Shown: positions 32,924 to 41,404 of the stretch, piece by piece
Layout: each line of letters opens with the position of its first letter
Position numbering within the stretch: position 1 is the first letter of the stretch
NCBI GenBank assembly: GCA_041603535.1
Contig: JBFIEE010000007.1
Location: 1 to 64,000 of the forward strand
Origin: HB2-32-21 sp041603535
Lineage (GTDB): Bacteria > Pseudomonadota > Gammaproteobacteria > Pseudomonadales > Porticoccaceae
Length of the DNA stretch: 64,000 nucleotides
Reading direction: 5' to 3'
Notes under the pieces: model-generated
The model's input: the letters and a program-made list of their open reading frames with translations, nothing else
What the model was told of the DNA's origin: nothing
Databases searched by the model: none
Translations under genes and position numbers: made by a program

Positions 32924-33847
32924 TCATTTGTTTAAAAAATTCAGCGGCAAGCCCGGCCGTGGCCAGTCGATGGCAACCAGCCGACCGGTGGTTCCCAACG
33001 TAATGTAGGCGGTTCGTAACGCGGCTCCGCCAAAGCAAATATTGGTGGTGCCGTGATCGGGCATGGCGACATGCTCAACCGTGCGACCATCGGGTGACAC
33101 CACGGTGATACCGCCGTTGACCAGGGTGGCCACGCAAATATTTCCCGCCGAATCCACCGCCAGCGAGTCGAACAATTGATGCCCCGGCAGGCCGACCACC
33201 AGATTGCGGCGCGGCTGGCCATTGGCGCGCACATCGGCAAATTGTCCCGGCCCGGACAAGTCGTACGACCACAGCCTGCCGGTCGGCGTTTCCGCCACAT
33301 AAAGGGTCTTTTCGTCGGGTGATAGGCCGATTCCGTTCGGCCCTTCCATCGGGAAAATCATCTCGCGAATACTCGAGCCGTCCGGCAATGCATAAAACAC
33401 CCCGGTCACGTCCCGGGAGCGCGGATAGTGCTTGCCGTGATCGGTAAACCAGAAGCCTCCGGCGGCGTCAAAAACAATGTCGTTGGGCCCTTTGAGAGGC
33501 TCGCCGTCGCAGTCTCTGTACAACACCTCAAACTCGCCGGTATCGATATCCACTTTTTCGATACGCCCGCTGGTGTAATTTTTTGCGGTCAGTCCCGGGG
33601 AGATTCGACCGTTGCGCTCGGTGAATTCAAAACCGCCGTTATTACAGACATAGCATTTACCATCCGGCCCCATCGCCGCGCCGTTGGGTCCGCCCCCGGT
33701 GTTCGCGACTACGCTGACACTGCCATCCGGCGCCACCCGTGACAGTCGCCCGCCGGCAATTTCCACGAGCAATATACTGCCGTCAGGCATTGCTATCGGG
33801 CCCTCGGGAAACATTAGCCCGGATGCAATTTCTCTGATTTCTGCCAT
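32924..33847 (-). CDS. SMP-30/gluconolactonase-like protein
   Basis: A 307-residue six-bladed beta-propeller of the SMP-30/gluconolactonase/LRE-like group, which includes calcium-dependent lactonases. Landmarks are LMFPEGPIAMPDGSILLVEI, NGAAMGPDGKCYVCNNGG, GPNDIVFDAAGGFWFTDHG and PNGIGLSPDEKTLYVAET, containing the metal-coordinating Glu, Asn and Asp of the family. I prefer the ATG at 33847 because the preceding in-frame extension has no family similarity and GGGG lies upstream. It is divergent from the thiolase-like gene across 214 bp and may open a lactone intermediate. Confidence 0.82.
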   Translation of the reverse strand: MAEIREIASGLMFPEGPIAMPDGSILLVEIAGGRLSRVAPDGSVSVVANTGGGPNGAAMGPDGKCYVCNNGGFEFTERNGRISPGLTAKNYTSGRIEKVDIDTGEFEVLYRDCDGEPLKGPNDIVFDAAGGFWFTDHGKHYPRSRDVTGVFYALPDGSSIREMIFPMEGPNGIGLSPDEKTLYVAETPTGRLWSYDLSGPGQFADVRANGQPRRNLVVGLPGHQLFDSLAVDSAGNICVATLVNGGITVVSPDGRTVEHVAMPDHGTTNICFGGAALRTAYITLGTTGRLVAIDWPRPGLPLNFLNK

Positions 33848-34061
33848 CACCAACCCCGTCTTAGCCATTATTTTTGTGTTTGTCGAGCATAACTGTAAGT
33901 TAGGATCATCACCAGTTACAGCATTAATATTCGGTTCAGTCAGCAACACATCATTTAAAATTGCAACGCACAAACTATACTGAGGGCGACCATCGATACC
34001 AAACGAGCGTCTTTAATCAATAATTCTCTCGCTCATAAAAGCAACCACAGGGATCAGAACA

Positions 34062-35228
34062 ATGAACTTCAGTGACAAAGCGGTGATTACCGGGGTGGGC
34101 GAAACGCCCTACACCCGTGGCGGCGACAAGACTTCCGTACAACTCATGCTGGAAGCTATTCGCAACGCCGCCGCCGATGCTGGCCTTAAACCCAATGAAC
34201 TGGACGGTATTATTCCGCCAATGATGGATACCTATTCGGAAGAACTGGCGGCAAACCTGGGCATCGCCGATATGCGCTATTCAGTGACGGTTCACACCGG
34301 TGGTGCCAGCGCTGTGACCGGCCTGCAGGATGCCGCCATGGCGGTCGCCAACGGTCTCGCTAACCACGTTTGCGTGGTCGTGGGCTGGAATGGCTACTCG
34401 GCGCTACGGCCAAAACCCGGCCACAAACCCAACCGCTCGCTGCGCGAAACTGCCATGTCGTTGTCCACCAGGGATTTTTATTTCCCCTATGGCGTCGCCG
34501 CGCCGGTGCAGCTCTACGGTTGGCTGGCGACTCGACACCAGCAGATCTACAAAACCCGACCTGAAGATACCGGCGCCATCGCGCTGGCAGCCCGCAAACA
34601 CGCCCAGCTCAATGACAAGGCAATGATGCAGGGTCAGGAGCTGACCATGGAGCAATATCTCAACGCGCGCTGGATATCCGAGCCCTTCCGTCTCTACGAT
34701 TGCTGCCTGGAGACCGATGGTGCCTGCGCGGTGATTGTATCCAGCCCTGAGCGCGCCAAAGATCTCGCCAAAAAGCCCATTTATATTGCCGGAGCGGCTG
34801 AGGGCCACCCCTACCCGGCGGATGATATAGCAGCCCGACCCGACCCCTTCCAGATCGGTCTGTCCTTTGCGGCCCAGAAGGCTTTTGATATGGCCGGTGT
34901 TAAAGCTACGGACATGGACTTTATGGAAATCTACGACTGCTTTACTTATGTGGTCATGCTACAAATGGAAGCGATGGGCCTTTTTGAGCGCGGAGGCCTT
35001 GGCGACTACGTAAAAGACGGCAGCATCGAACTGGGCGGCGCCTGTCCAATCAACACCCACGGCGGCCTGTTAAGTGAAGGGCATGTCTGGGGCGCCAACC
35101 ATATCGTTGAAGCCACCCGGCAATTACGCGGTGAATGTGGCGACCGGCAGGTCAGGGACGCCAGACTCGGGCTCGTTACCGGCTGGGGTGATCTGGGCGA
35201 CGGCAGCATCGCCATTCTGCACAACTGA
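34062..35228 (+). CDS. Thiolase-fold protein lacking the nucleophilic Cys (lipid-transfer/aldolase type)
   Basis: A 388-residue thiolase-superfamily protein of the SCP-x/lipid-transfer group. The first half should carry the nucleophilic Cys near residue 80-85, but the segment reads TVHTGGASAVTGLQDA, and there is no Cys before residue 104. The second half keeps the His-containing NTHGG and a GHVWGA in place of the GHPxGA loop. Cysteine-less members such as Ltp2 in steroid degradation are retro-aldolases that need a DUF35 partner, and a DUF35 gene follows 72 bp downstream. Carbon-carbon cleavage by aldol reversal is therefore the likely reaction. Confidence 0.85.
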   Translation: MNFSDKAVITGVGETPYTRGGDKTSVQLMLEAIRNAAADAGLKPNELDGIIPPMMDTYSEELAANLGIADMRYSVTVHTGGASAVTGLQDAAMAVANGLANHVCVVVGWNGYSALRPKPGHKPNRSLRETAMSLSTRDFYFPYGVAAPVQLYGWLATRHQQIYKTRPEDTGAIALAARKHAQLNDKAMMQGQELTMEQYLNARWISEPFRLYDCCLETDGACAVIVSSPERAKDLAKKPIYIAGAAEGHPYPADDIAARPDPFQIGLSFAAQKAFDMAGVKATDMDFMEIYDCFTYVVMLQMEAMGLFERGGLGDYVKDGSIELGGACPINTHGGLLSEGHVWGANHIVEATRQLRGECGDRQVRDARLGLVTGWGDLGDGSIAILHN

Positions 35229-35300
35229 GCATCAGCGTTAACCGAATGTTTATATTAAATTCTCTAAGCAAGTTCTCAACTCAAGAACGGAGATAACATC

Positions 35301-35720
35301 ATGACCGGTCCATTGCCGCAGGCTCGCCCCATACCCCAGTCAAGCGATCATTTAAACGGCCAGTTCTGGGCGCATTGCGCGACAGGTAAACTGTGTTTTC
35401 AACGCTGTCTCGATTGCGACACATGGCGGCATATGCCCCGTTATATGTGCGCCGAATGCGGTTCAGATCAGTGGGAATGGCGGGAATCCTCCGGCAAAGG
35501 CCGGATATTTTCGTGGATCATTACTCACCAGGCGATGCACCCCAAGTTTCGCGATGAAACGCCCTACGCAGCGCTGGTAGTAGAAATGGAAGAGGGCGTG
35601 CGTTTTGTCAGCAGACCGCTCGGCATTGGTAACGACGAACTGGCCATCGATATGCCGGTGCAGGTCATCTTCGAAAATATCGGCGAAGACTATGCCCTGC
35701 CCCTGTTCCGCAGAGCCTAG
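35301..35720 (+). CDS. DUF35 zinc-ribbon/OB-fold protein
   Basis: A 139-residue two-domain protein. The zinc ribbon has Cys36, Cys39, Cys50 and Cys53 (CLDC and CAEC) and an OB fold follows (GRIFSWIITHQ, YAALVVEMEEGVRFVSR). DUF35 proteins bind acyl-CoA and form complexes with thiolase-fold enzymes, and are essential for Ltp2-type aldolases. Its position directly after the thiolase-like gene, same strand, supports such a complex. An ACGGAGA site precedes the ATG. Confidence 0.92.
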   Translation: MTGPLPQARPIPQSSDHLNGQFWAHCATGKLCFQRCLDCDTWRHMPRYMCAECGSDQWEWRESSGKGRIFSWIITHQAMHPKFRDETPYAALVVEMEEGVRFVSRPLGIGNDELAIDMPVQVIFENIGEDYALPLFRRA

Positions 35721-35825
35721 CTGAACGCTACTGAGGGCGCATTAACCAGTTGGATGGCAACTTCATACAACAAACAATATTAGACCCTGAGTAAACGGAA
35801 CGCTGCCCAGGGCAACTGCGGCCCC

Positions 35826-37070
35826 CTAATAATCACCGGCCTTCAGCACACCTGCCGCGATTAGAGCATCTATTTCAGCGTCGCTTTTTTGCAGGAAATC
35901 GCTGAGGATTTGTCGATTATGCTCGCCCAACGTCGGTGCCTGATGATCGGGCTCGGCAGGGTAGGCATTGGTTCTGATTGGCATACCCGGTATTTGAAAC
36001 TCGCCCGCGATCCTGTCTTTCACCATACGCACGGTGCCCCTGGCCACCAGGTGCGGGTGGGTCAGTGTTTCCGCCACGCTAAGAACCGGGGCACAAGGTA
36101 CCGAGTGGGCCTGTAGTTGCTCAATCGCTGTATGAATATCAGGGAATCCGGCCAGCCAGTCTTCAATCAGTTTAACCACTTCATCTCGGCGTTCCAGACG
36201 CACCGCATCAGTGGCGAAGTCCGGTGTTGCAATTAAGTCAGGCCGACCGATCGCTGCACACAAGTCCCGCCAGTGATGCATGAATCCCATTAACACAATA
36301 TCGCCGCCGTTACCTCGGAATAAACCCGCCGGAGCGAGATACGACAGATGCCGACCGCCGCGCCTGGGCTTGATCGCACCATCACTGCCGCTGGCCTGAT
36401 GCACATTGACTTCATGGCAGTGGTAATAACAGTCCAGCAGCGCGATATCCAGATGTTGACCCTGGCCGGTTCGCGCCCGGTTTAACAGCGCCGCTGCAAT
36501 GGCAAACGCGCCGTGCACCCCAGTGCTGACATCACCGATGCCGGCCAGTGGAATATGGGGCGCCTCGTCCGCCTCGCCAATCATCGACGTAATCCCCGCG
36601 TAAGCCTGGGCAATATAGTCATAGCCAGGCTTATCAGATAAGGGGCCGGTTTGACCGAGGGCTGATATTGAACAGAGGATGATATCGCCCTTAAGCTTGC
36701 GCAAATCCTCATACCCCAGGCCCATGTCCGCCATCACCCCCGGCTTGAAATTTTCCACCACCGCGTCACAGTGGGGCACCAGTTCACGTACCAGCGCCAG
36801 GCCCTCGGGTTCGCGAAGATTAACGCACAGACTTTTCTTGTTCAGACTCTGCTGAATAAGATACAAACTCCGCTCACCGCGAAGCTTTGAAATGCCCCGC
36901 ACCATATCGCCCGACGGTGCAGGTTCTACCTTAATGACCTCCGCACCCAGTTCCGCAAACATGCGTGTGCAGCTTGGACCGGCGAGCGCGCGAGTTAGAT
37001 CAAGGATACGGATTCCGGTCAACATGTGTTCGTTTGTCGTGGTCGTGGTCGTGGTCGCAGTTGTTGTCAT
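35826..37070 (-). CDS. CaiB/BaiF-type CoA transferase with Thr-repeat N-terminus
   Basis: A 414-residue class III CoA transferase. The core starts at residue 16 (MLTGIRILDLTRALAGPSCTR) and the catalytic Asp is D180 in IGDVSTGVHG. The first 15 residues are an almost pure Thr tract encoded by a hexanucleotide repeat. The outer ATG has GGAG eight bases upstream, so the tract is probably translated, whereas the inner ATG lacks a clear site. It resembles the transferase at 29582-30805. The upstream neighbour on this strand, 316 bp away, is an acyl-CoA dehydrogenase. Confidence 0.9.
   Translation of the reverse strand: MTTTATTTTTTTNEHMLTGIRILDLTRALAGPSCTRMFAELGAEVIKVEPAPSGDMVRGISKLRGERSLYLIQQSLNKKSLCVNLREPEGLALVRELVPHCDAVVENFKPGVMADMGLGYEDLRKLKGDIILCSISALGQTGPLSDKPGYDYIAQAYAGITSMIGEADEAPHIPLAGIGDVSTGVHGAFAIAAALLNRARTGQGQHLDIALLDCYYHCHEVNVHQASGSDGAIKPRRGGRHLSYLAPAGLFRGNGGDIVLMGFMHHWRDLCAAIGRPDLIATPDFATDAVRLERRDEVVKLIEDWLAGFPDIHTAIEQLQAHSVPCAPVLSVAETLTHPHLVARGTVRMVKDRIAGEFQIPGMPIRTNAYPAEPDHQAPTLGEHNRQILSDFLQKSDAEIDALIAAGVLKAGDY
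37036..37059. repeat. Hexanucleotide repeat (GTCGTG)x3 plus partial copy
   Basis: Three perfect GTCGTG units and a GTCGCA variant lie in the 5' end of the CoA-transferase gene. On the coding strand they give alternating ACG/ACC threonine codons. Because the unit is six bases, copy changes alter Thr number without a frameshift. Confidence 0.8.
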
Positions 37071-37386
37071 TCTCGGTGCTCCATCGGAGTTGTTATTTTT
37101 TCAGGACCCCAACCGACGACGACATCGGTGATGATCATCAAACGGAACCAGTAAGCAGAAGCGCTAGCGATTCGTCAAAACTAAAGGTAGCAGATAGCGC
37201 GGGCCGACGCTGCGCCATTTTGGAGCGGCGGGTGTAATGCGCCGGGCACTTCCCTTGCAAGGGGTTTGATTGAAACGGCAGGACTAATCCGCACCCTGTC
37301 GCGCCCGCACCGGCTAAACGCCTCGGCGGCGGGTATTTTATTCGATACTGCCTTTCAGGCCAGGGGATATCACGACTGCCAATCCC
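37071..37386. other. Intergenic region, 316 bp, no gene seen
   Basis: Lies between the acyl-CoA dehydrogenase gene and the CoA-transferase gene, both minus strand. No open frame with a ribosome-binding site or recognisable motif is present, and I see no convincing terminator. It presumably holds the promoter of the CoA-transferase gene. Confidence 0.6.
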
Positions 37387-38580
37387 TCAGGACGCCTTGA
37401 CCCTGGGCTCCCGCGGCATGCCCAGGCCCCGCTCGGCAATGATGTTCTTCTGGATCTGCGAGGTTCCACCACCAATGATCAGTCCCAGGCTATACATATA
37501 GGCGTACTGCCACATGCCCTTGCGACGCACATAGTCACTGTCACCAAACAGCGCGCCCGTTTCTCCCAGCAAATCGATGGCCGTTTCGCAGATTTCATTA
37601 TTGAGAATGGTGGCATTTAGCTTAACGATCAACCGCGCCACACCTGCATCTTCATTGCGCAGGTTACAGGTGAGGACACGCATCGAGTTGTATTGCATGG
37701 CTTTGACCCGCGCCTGTAAACGCAGTACACGGTCACGGTAGACTGGAAACTCCATCATTGGCTGACCGTTGACCGATTCGTTTTTCAGGCAGTCAATCAA
37801 GCCCTGCAACTGGCGCGCCGTGCGATCCGGATCGCCCAGCATGCCCCGCTCGTGTTTGAGGGTGGTATTGGCGACCAGCCAGCCCTCGCCGCGCTTACCG
37901 ACAATCTGGTCCTGTTTGAGACGCACATCGGTGAAGAACACTTCGTTAAATTCCGCGACGCCGGTCATGGAAACCAGGGGCTGAATTTCGATGCCGGGCG
38001 TTGCCATGGACAGCAGCAGGTAGCTAATGCCCTGATGTTTGGGCGCGTCGGGCTCGGTGCGCACCAGAATAAACATCATGTCCGCCACCTGGGCCGAAGA
38101 GGTCCAGATTTTATGACCGTTAATGATGAAATCGTCGCCATCTTCCACCGCATTGGTGCGCAGGGCGGCGAGATCGCTACCGGCACCGGGTTCGGAGTAA
38201 CCCTGGCACCACATCACCTCACCATAGAGGGTGGGTTTTATCCATTTTTGGCGTTGCTCTTCGGTACCGACTTCCAGCAACGTCGGAATGAGCATGGTCA
38301 CACCCTGATTCGACAGGCCGCGGTTCAAACCCGCCCTGTTTAGCTCTTCGGCGATGATGACATTTTTAAGGATATCCGGCTCCGCCCCGTAGCCCCCATA
38401 TTGCCGAGGGATGGTGCGCGCGGCATAACCATTTTCAATGAGTAGCGCCTGCCAGTCTCGAACTTTCGCATCGGGGCGGGCCACCGCAGAACTCTTGGGT
38501 GACCTGTGGCCGTGTTCTTTAGCGAACTGGCGAACCTGCTGCTGAAATTCTTTGTATTCCTGAGAGTATTCGAGATCCAT
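37387..38580 (-). CDS. Acyl-CoA dehydrogenase lacking the canonical catalytic Glu
   Basis: A 397-residue acyl-CoA dehydrogenase. The FAD region CQGYSEPGAGSDLAALRT and the C-terminal GGGTSQIQKNIIAERGLGMPR are typical of the FadE group found in steroid and cyclic-acid pathways. In that C-terminal motif the residue where most enzymes have the general-base Glu is Gly (IGGGTSQ). The base may come from another position, or the protein may need a partner. It is followed by the CoA-transferase gene; the Nudix gene lies downstream-left of the opposite spacer on the same strand, 57 bp upstream. Confidence 0.9.
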   Translation of the reverse strand: MDLEYSQEYKEFQQQVRQFAKEHGHRSPKSSAVARPDAKVRDWQALLIENGYAARTIPRQYGGYGAEPDILKNVIIAEELNRAGLNRGLSNQGVTMLIPTLLEVGTEEQRQKWIKPTLYGEVMWCQGYSEPGAGSDLAALRTNAVEDGDDFIINGHKIWTSSAQVADMMFILVRTEPDAPKHQGISYLLLSMATPGIEIQPLVSMTGVAEFNEVFFTDVRLKQDQIVGKRGEGWLVANTTLKHERGMLGDPDRTARQLQGLIDCLKNESVNGQPMMEFPVYRDRVLRLQARVKAMQYNSMRVLTCNLRNEDAGVARLIVKLNATILNNEICETAIDLLGETGALFGDSDYVRRKGMWQYAYMYSLGLIIGGGTSQIQKNIIAERGLGMPREPRVKAS

Positions 38581-38637
38581 AGCGTCTTGCTTCCCAGTTG
38601 TGTGCCCCGCGCCAACCTCACGTGGGCGTGCTAAAGC

Positions 38638-39456
38638 TCAATATTCTTCGACGGTATTTTCAAAAATAAAGCCATCTTTTGCCATAACAATACGATGCCG
38701 ATCGCCGGCGATACTGGCGTCCCAGGCATCGTAGCCCGCATCGCCGTGCCACAGCGCGACGCGGTGGCCCTCCGGCGTTTTACCCAGATGGGTTTCATAT
38801 ACCTTGGGCGGCACTGACGCAAAATGCCCCAACAGGTCATCTACCGATCTGCGTCCCGCCAGGTAATGCAGGGTCATCCAGGTGGGCGGCACAAAGTCAA
38901 TTTTGCGGGCGGCGTGTTTTTCTATGGCAACAGCGGGATTGATCCATTGATGGTCGTGAATCTCGCCGCCATCAATCACAATTTTCTGATCACCGGTAAC
39001 GCGCGCCGCGAAAAACCAGGTGGTAAAGCGTTTTGGCGTGATCGGCGGTGGTGTCCAGTGGGAAAACCACACAAAGTCCTCCGGGTCGGTGTGAATCCCG
39101 GCTTCTTCGTGGGTTTCCCGCGCCGCGGCAGTGCGGGCAGCGGCGGTTTTGTGCGCATCACTGGCAGCACTGTGGCCATCGTGGGCAACATTTGATCCGG
39201 GATCATTGTTGGGGTAATCCGCCCGGTCGATACGTCCCCCGGGGAACACCCACATGCCACCAAAGCGGATTTCCTTATTTTTGCGCAACATCAGTGTTTC
39301 CACGCCGTCGCGGCCGTCGCGGAGCAAAACCACCGTCGCCGCTGGAATCGGCGGCTCGGTAATGGGCTTGCCCTCCCCCGGCATTCGCAGCTTACCGTAG
39401 GGATCGCTCTGGTGCTTATCGTCCTTATCTTTATTGTCAGCTTTGCTGCCAGTCAT
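38638..39456 (-). CDS. Nudix hydrolase with an expanded Nudix box (CoA-diphosphatase-like)
   Basis: A 272-residue Nudix protein. The box starts with FPGGRID (71-77) but its second half, AARETHEEAGI (111-121), comes about 25 residues later than in ordinary Nudix enzymes; the insert is Asp/His/Ala-rich. A split box of this kind is known from the NUDT19-type CoA diphosphatases, and the surrounding CoA genes fit a role in CoA turnover. The N-terminus (about 1-30) is highly charged. I use the ATG at 39456; a GTG six bases earlier is also possible behind the same GGAG. Confidence 0.8.
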   Translation of the reverse strand: MTGSKADNKDKDDKHQSDPYGKLRMPGEGKPITEPPIPAATVVLLRDGRDGVETLMLRKNKEIRFGGMWVFPGGRIDRADYPNNDPGSNVAHDGHSAASDAHKTAAARTAAARETHEEAGIHTDPEDFVWFSHWTPPPITPKRFTTWFFAARVTGDQKIVIDGGEIHDHQWINPAVAIEKHAARKIDFVPPTWMTLHYLAGRRSVDDLLGHFASVPPKVYETHLGKTPEGHRVALWHGDAGYDAWDASIAGDRHRIVMAKDGFIFENTVEEY

Positions 39457-39621
39457 TTGCACTGGACTCCATATTTATCAATTATCATCTGCTCAACAGT
39501 GTAACCGACTGCTGAAATTTCGTGAAACAAGGTGCCAACTCGTTTAGCTAACCAATCTTACTGATGCAGCGGAATGACGCTTACCTGCTCTCGCCACGTA
39601 AACGCGCACTCCTATGCTAAA

Positions 39622-39668
39622 GTACAACGCTAAAATACAACGAAAACGTACAACAAGTAACGTACAAC
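39622..39668. repeat. Iteron-like direct repeats upstream of exonuclease III gene
   Basis: TACAAC occurs four times, starting at 39623, 39636, 39649 and 39663, that is with 13-14 bp spacing, usually preceded by G or A. The last copy ends 48 bp before the exonuclease III start codon. Regular phased direct repeats of this sort may be binding sites for a regulator. Confidence 0.6.
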
Positions 39669-39716
39669 AGTTGAAGTAAAAAGCCGACCCTGATTAACCC
39701 CGAGAAGGAATCTAAA

Positions 39717-40481
39717 ATGCGTTTTGTGTCCTGGAACGTCAACGGCATCCGCGCCGTGATGAAAAAAGATTTTGCGACATCGCTGCATAATTTTGCCGCC
39801 GACGTGGTTTGCCTGCAGGAAACCAAAGCGCAGGACGACCAGGTTATCGAAGCCATCGCCAGTATCGACGGCTACCATGTGTACTGCAATTCGGCGGACA
39901 AAAAAGGTTATTCAGGCACGGCCATTTTCAGCAAGACGGAGCCACTGTCCATCCACTACGATATGGACTCACCAGAACACAATCTGGAAGGTCGGGTCCT
40001 CGCCCTGGAATACGACACATTTATTTTGGTGACCGTTTATACACCCAACTCTGGGGCCGAACTAAAGCGGCTGGACTATCGGCAACAGTGGGATCGGGAC
40101 TTTCTCGCCCATATCAAGCAGCTGGAGCAGCAGAAGCCGGTGATCGTCTGTGGCGACCTGAACGTTGCGCACCGGGAAATCGATATCGCGCGACCCAAGG
40201 CGAACTACAACAAAAGCGCGGGTTATACCCAAATTGAGATTGACGGCATGGATAACCTGCTGGCGGCGGGCTTTATTGATTGCTTCCGCTACCAGCATCC
40301 CGACGAGGTTAAATACAGCTGGTGGAGTTATCGGGCCGGCGCCAGGGGCAAAAATATTGGCTGGCGTATCGACTATTTTCTGGCCTCAGACGTGTTACGC
40401 GAGCAGATCCAGCACACCGACATCCTCAACGAGGTGATGGGTTCGGATCATTGCCCGGTGGTGCTGGATTTGAATATCTAA
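39717..40481 (+). CDS. xthA: Exodeoxyribonuclease III
   Basis: A 254-residue AP endonuclease/3'-5' exonuclease of the ExoIII family, which cuts DNA at abasic sites in base-excision repair. Metal-binding and catalytic elements are WNVNGIR, Glu35 in LQETK, VYTPNSG, GDLNVAH, YSWWSYRAGAR and the C-terminal SDHCPV with the active-site His. Length is normal. AAGGA precedes the ATG. Four phased TACAAC repeats lie in its upstream region, and the opposed Nudix gene shares that 260-bp region. Confidence 0.95.
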   Translation: MRFVSWNVNGIRAVMKKDFATSLHNFAADVVCLQETKAQDDQVIEAIASIDGYHVYCNSADKKGYSGTAIFSKTEPLSIHYDMDSPEHNLEGRVLALEYDTFILVTVYTPNSGAELKRLDYRQQWDRDFLAHIKQLEQQKPVIVCGDLNVAHREIDIARPKANYNKSAGYTQIEIDGMDNLLAAGFIDCFRYQHPDEVKYSWWSYRAGARGKNIGWRIDYFLASDVLREQIQHTDILNEVMGSDHCPVVLDLNI

Positions 40482-40509
40482 CGGTACTTACGTCATTCTG
40501 CACGCATAC

Positions 40510-40842
40510 CTACACGTCTATTTTGTAATTGTAAGTAAGCTCATCGCCGGGAACGCCGCGTACCCCCCGGTTACCGGGCGCCGTTTCAAAGATAGTGATT
40601 TCCAGATAGTGCGCTGAAATTCCGACGTCGTTCTGGAATCGCTCGAACAGTAAATTTATCAGGGCTTTTTTGGTTGCCGCCGTGCGTCCCGCGAACAGGC
40701 TGATCTCGATGATCGTAGAATTATCACCGCGGTCGTCCGGATAAATATAATTTTCCGGCGCCAACTCAATAAAGCGGTGAAAGCGTTTTTCGGCAGGCAA
40801 ACCGTAGGCCGCCATGCAGCAAGCATGGACGGCATCAGACAA
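40510..40842 (-). CDS. Tautomerase-family protein, N-terminus uncertain
   Basis: The frame from a TTG at 40842 gives 110 residues matching the tautomerase (oxalocrotonate tautomerase/MIF fold) group: SDAVHACC, KRFHRFIELAPENYIYPDD, TIIEISLFAGRTAATKKAL, EITIFETAPGNRGVRG and GDELTYNYKIDV. Family members begin with a catalytic Pro about 18-20 residues before the SDAV segment. No ATG and no such Pro occur in frame here. A different frame just upstream reads LPIRRGRQ..., so a frameshift may separate the true N-terminus. Function as encoded is therefore doubtful. It follows the MaoC gene on the same strand. Confidence 0.6.
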   Translation of the reverse strand: MSDAVHACCMAAYGLPAEKRFHRFIELAPENYIYPDDRGDNSTIIEISLFAGRTAATKKALINLLFERFQNDVGISAHYLEITIFETAPGNRGVRGVPGDELTYNYKIDV

Positions 40843-40902
40843 GGGCTGCCTGACCCGTCGAATATGCGCGCTGCCGACCTCGCCGGATCGGCAGCAATTT
40901 CG

Positions 40903-41325
40903 CTAAGCGTCGATACGCGCAGTGGCCTTGCCGTTGATCACCGGCTGACCTTCCTGGTTTACTGTGACCACATCGAGCTCTGCGACCTGCACCCCACCTT
41001 CTTCGTGGATATCGGTGACCGTGGCTTTGGCGATTAAATCATCTCCCGGCCAGACCTGACGGGTAAAGCGCGCACTGTATTTGGTAAGTCGGCCGTCACC
41101 GACCCAATTGGTCAGCATTACGCCCGTCGCGCCCATTGACAACATGCCGTGAGCAAAAACACCGGGGTAGCCGGCAATTTCTCGCGCGTACATTTCATCG
41201 GTATGCAGCGGCATATAGTCGCCAGAGGCACCAGCGTACTGGACAATCTGTGTGCGGGAAAGGTTTGTCGCCACTTGCTCCTGGTGGCTATCGCCAATTT
41301 TTAGTTTACTTGCCTTAAGTGCCAT
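40903..41325 (-). CDS. MaoC-family dehydratase (hot-dog fold)
   Basis: A 140-residue single hot-dog protein with the hydratase-2 active-site segment YAGASGDYMPLHTDEMYA, whose Asp and His are catalytic, and FAHGMLSMG after it. It hydrates an enoyl-CoA to the 3-hydroxyacyl-CoA. CAGGAGA precedes the ATG. The neighbouring gene upstream encodes the other hot-dog half, so the active enzyme is probably a heteromer, as in steroid-side-chain hydratases. Confidence 0.9.
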   Translation of the reverse strand: MALKASKLKIGDSHQEQVATNLSRTQIVQYAGASGDYMPLHTDEMYAREIAGYPGVFAHGMLSMGATGVMLTNWVGDGRLTKYSARFTRQVWPGDDLIAKATVTDIHEEGGVQVAELDVVTVNQEGQPVINGKATARIDA

Positions 41326-41404
41326 GATGATCTCCTGAATTCTGTACCTGGTGCCTGTCGCCAGGATTGCAATGTTTAACCACCCGAAGCCTGCGCACTG
41401 CGGC

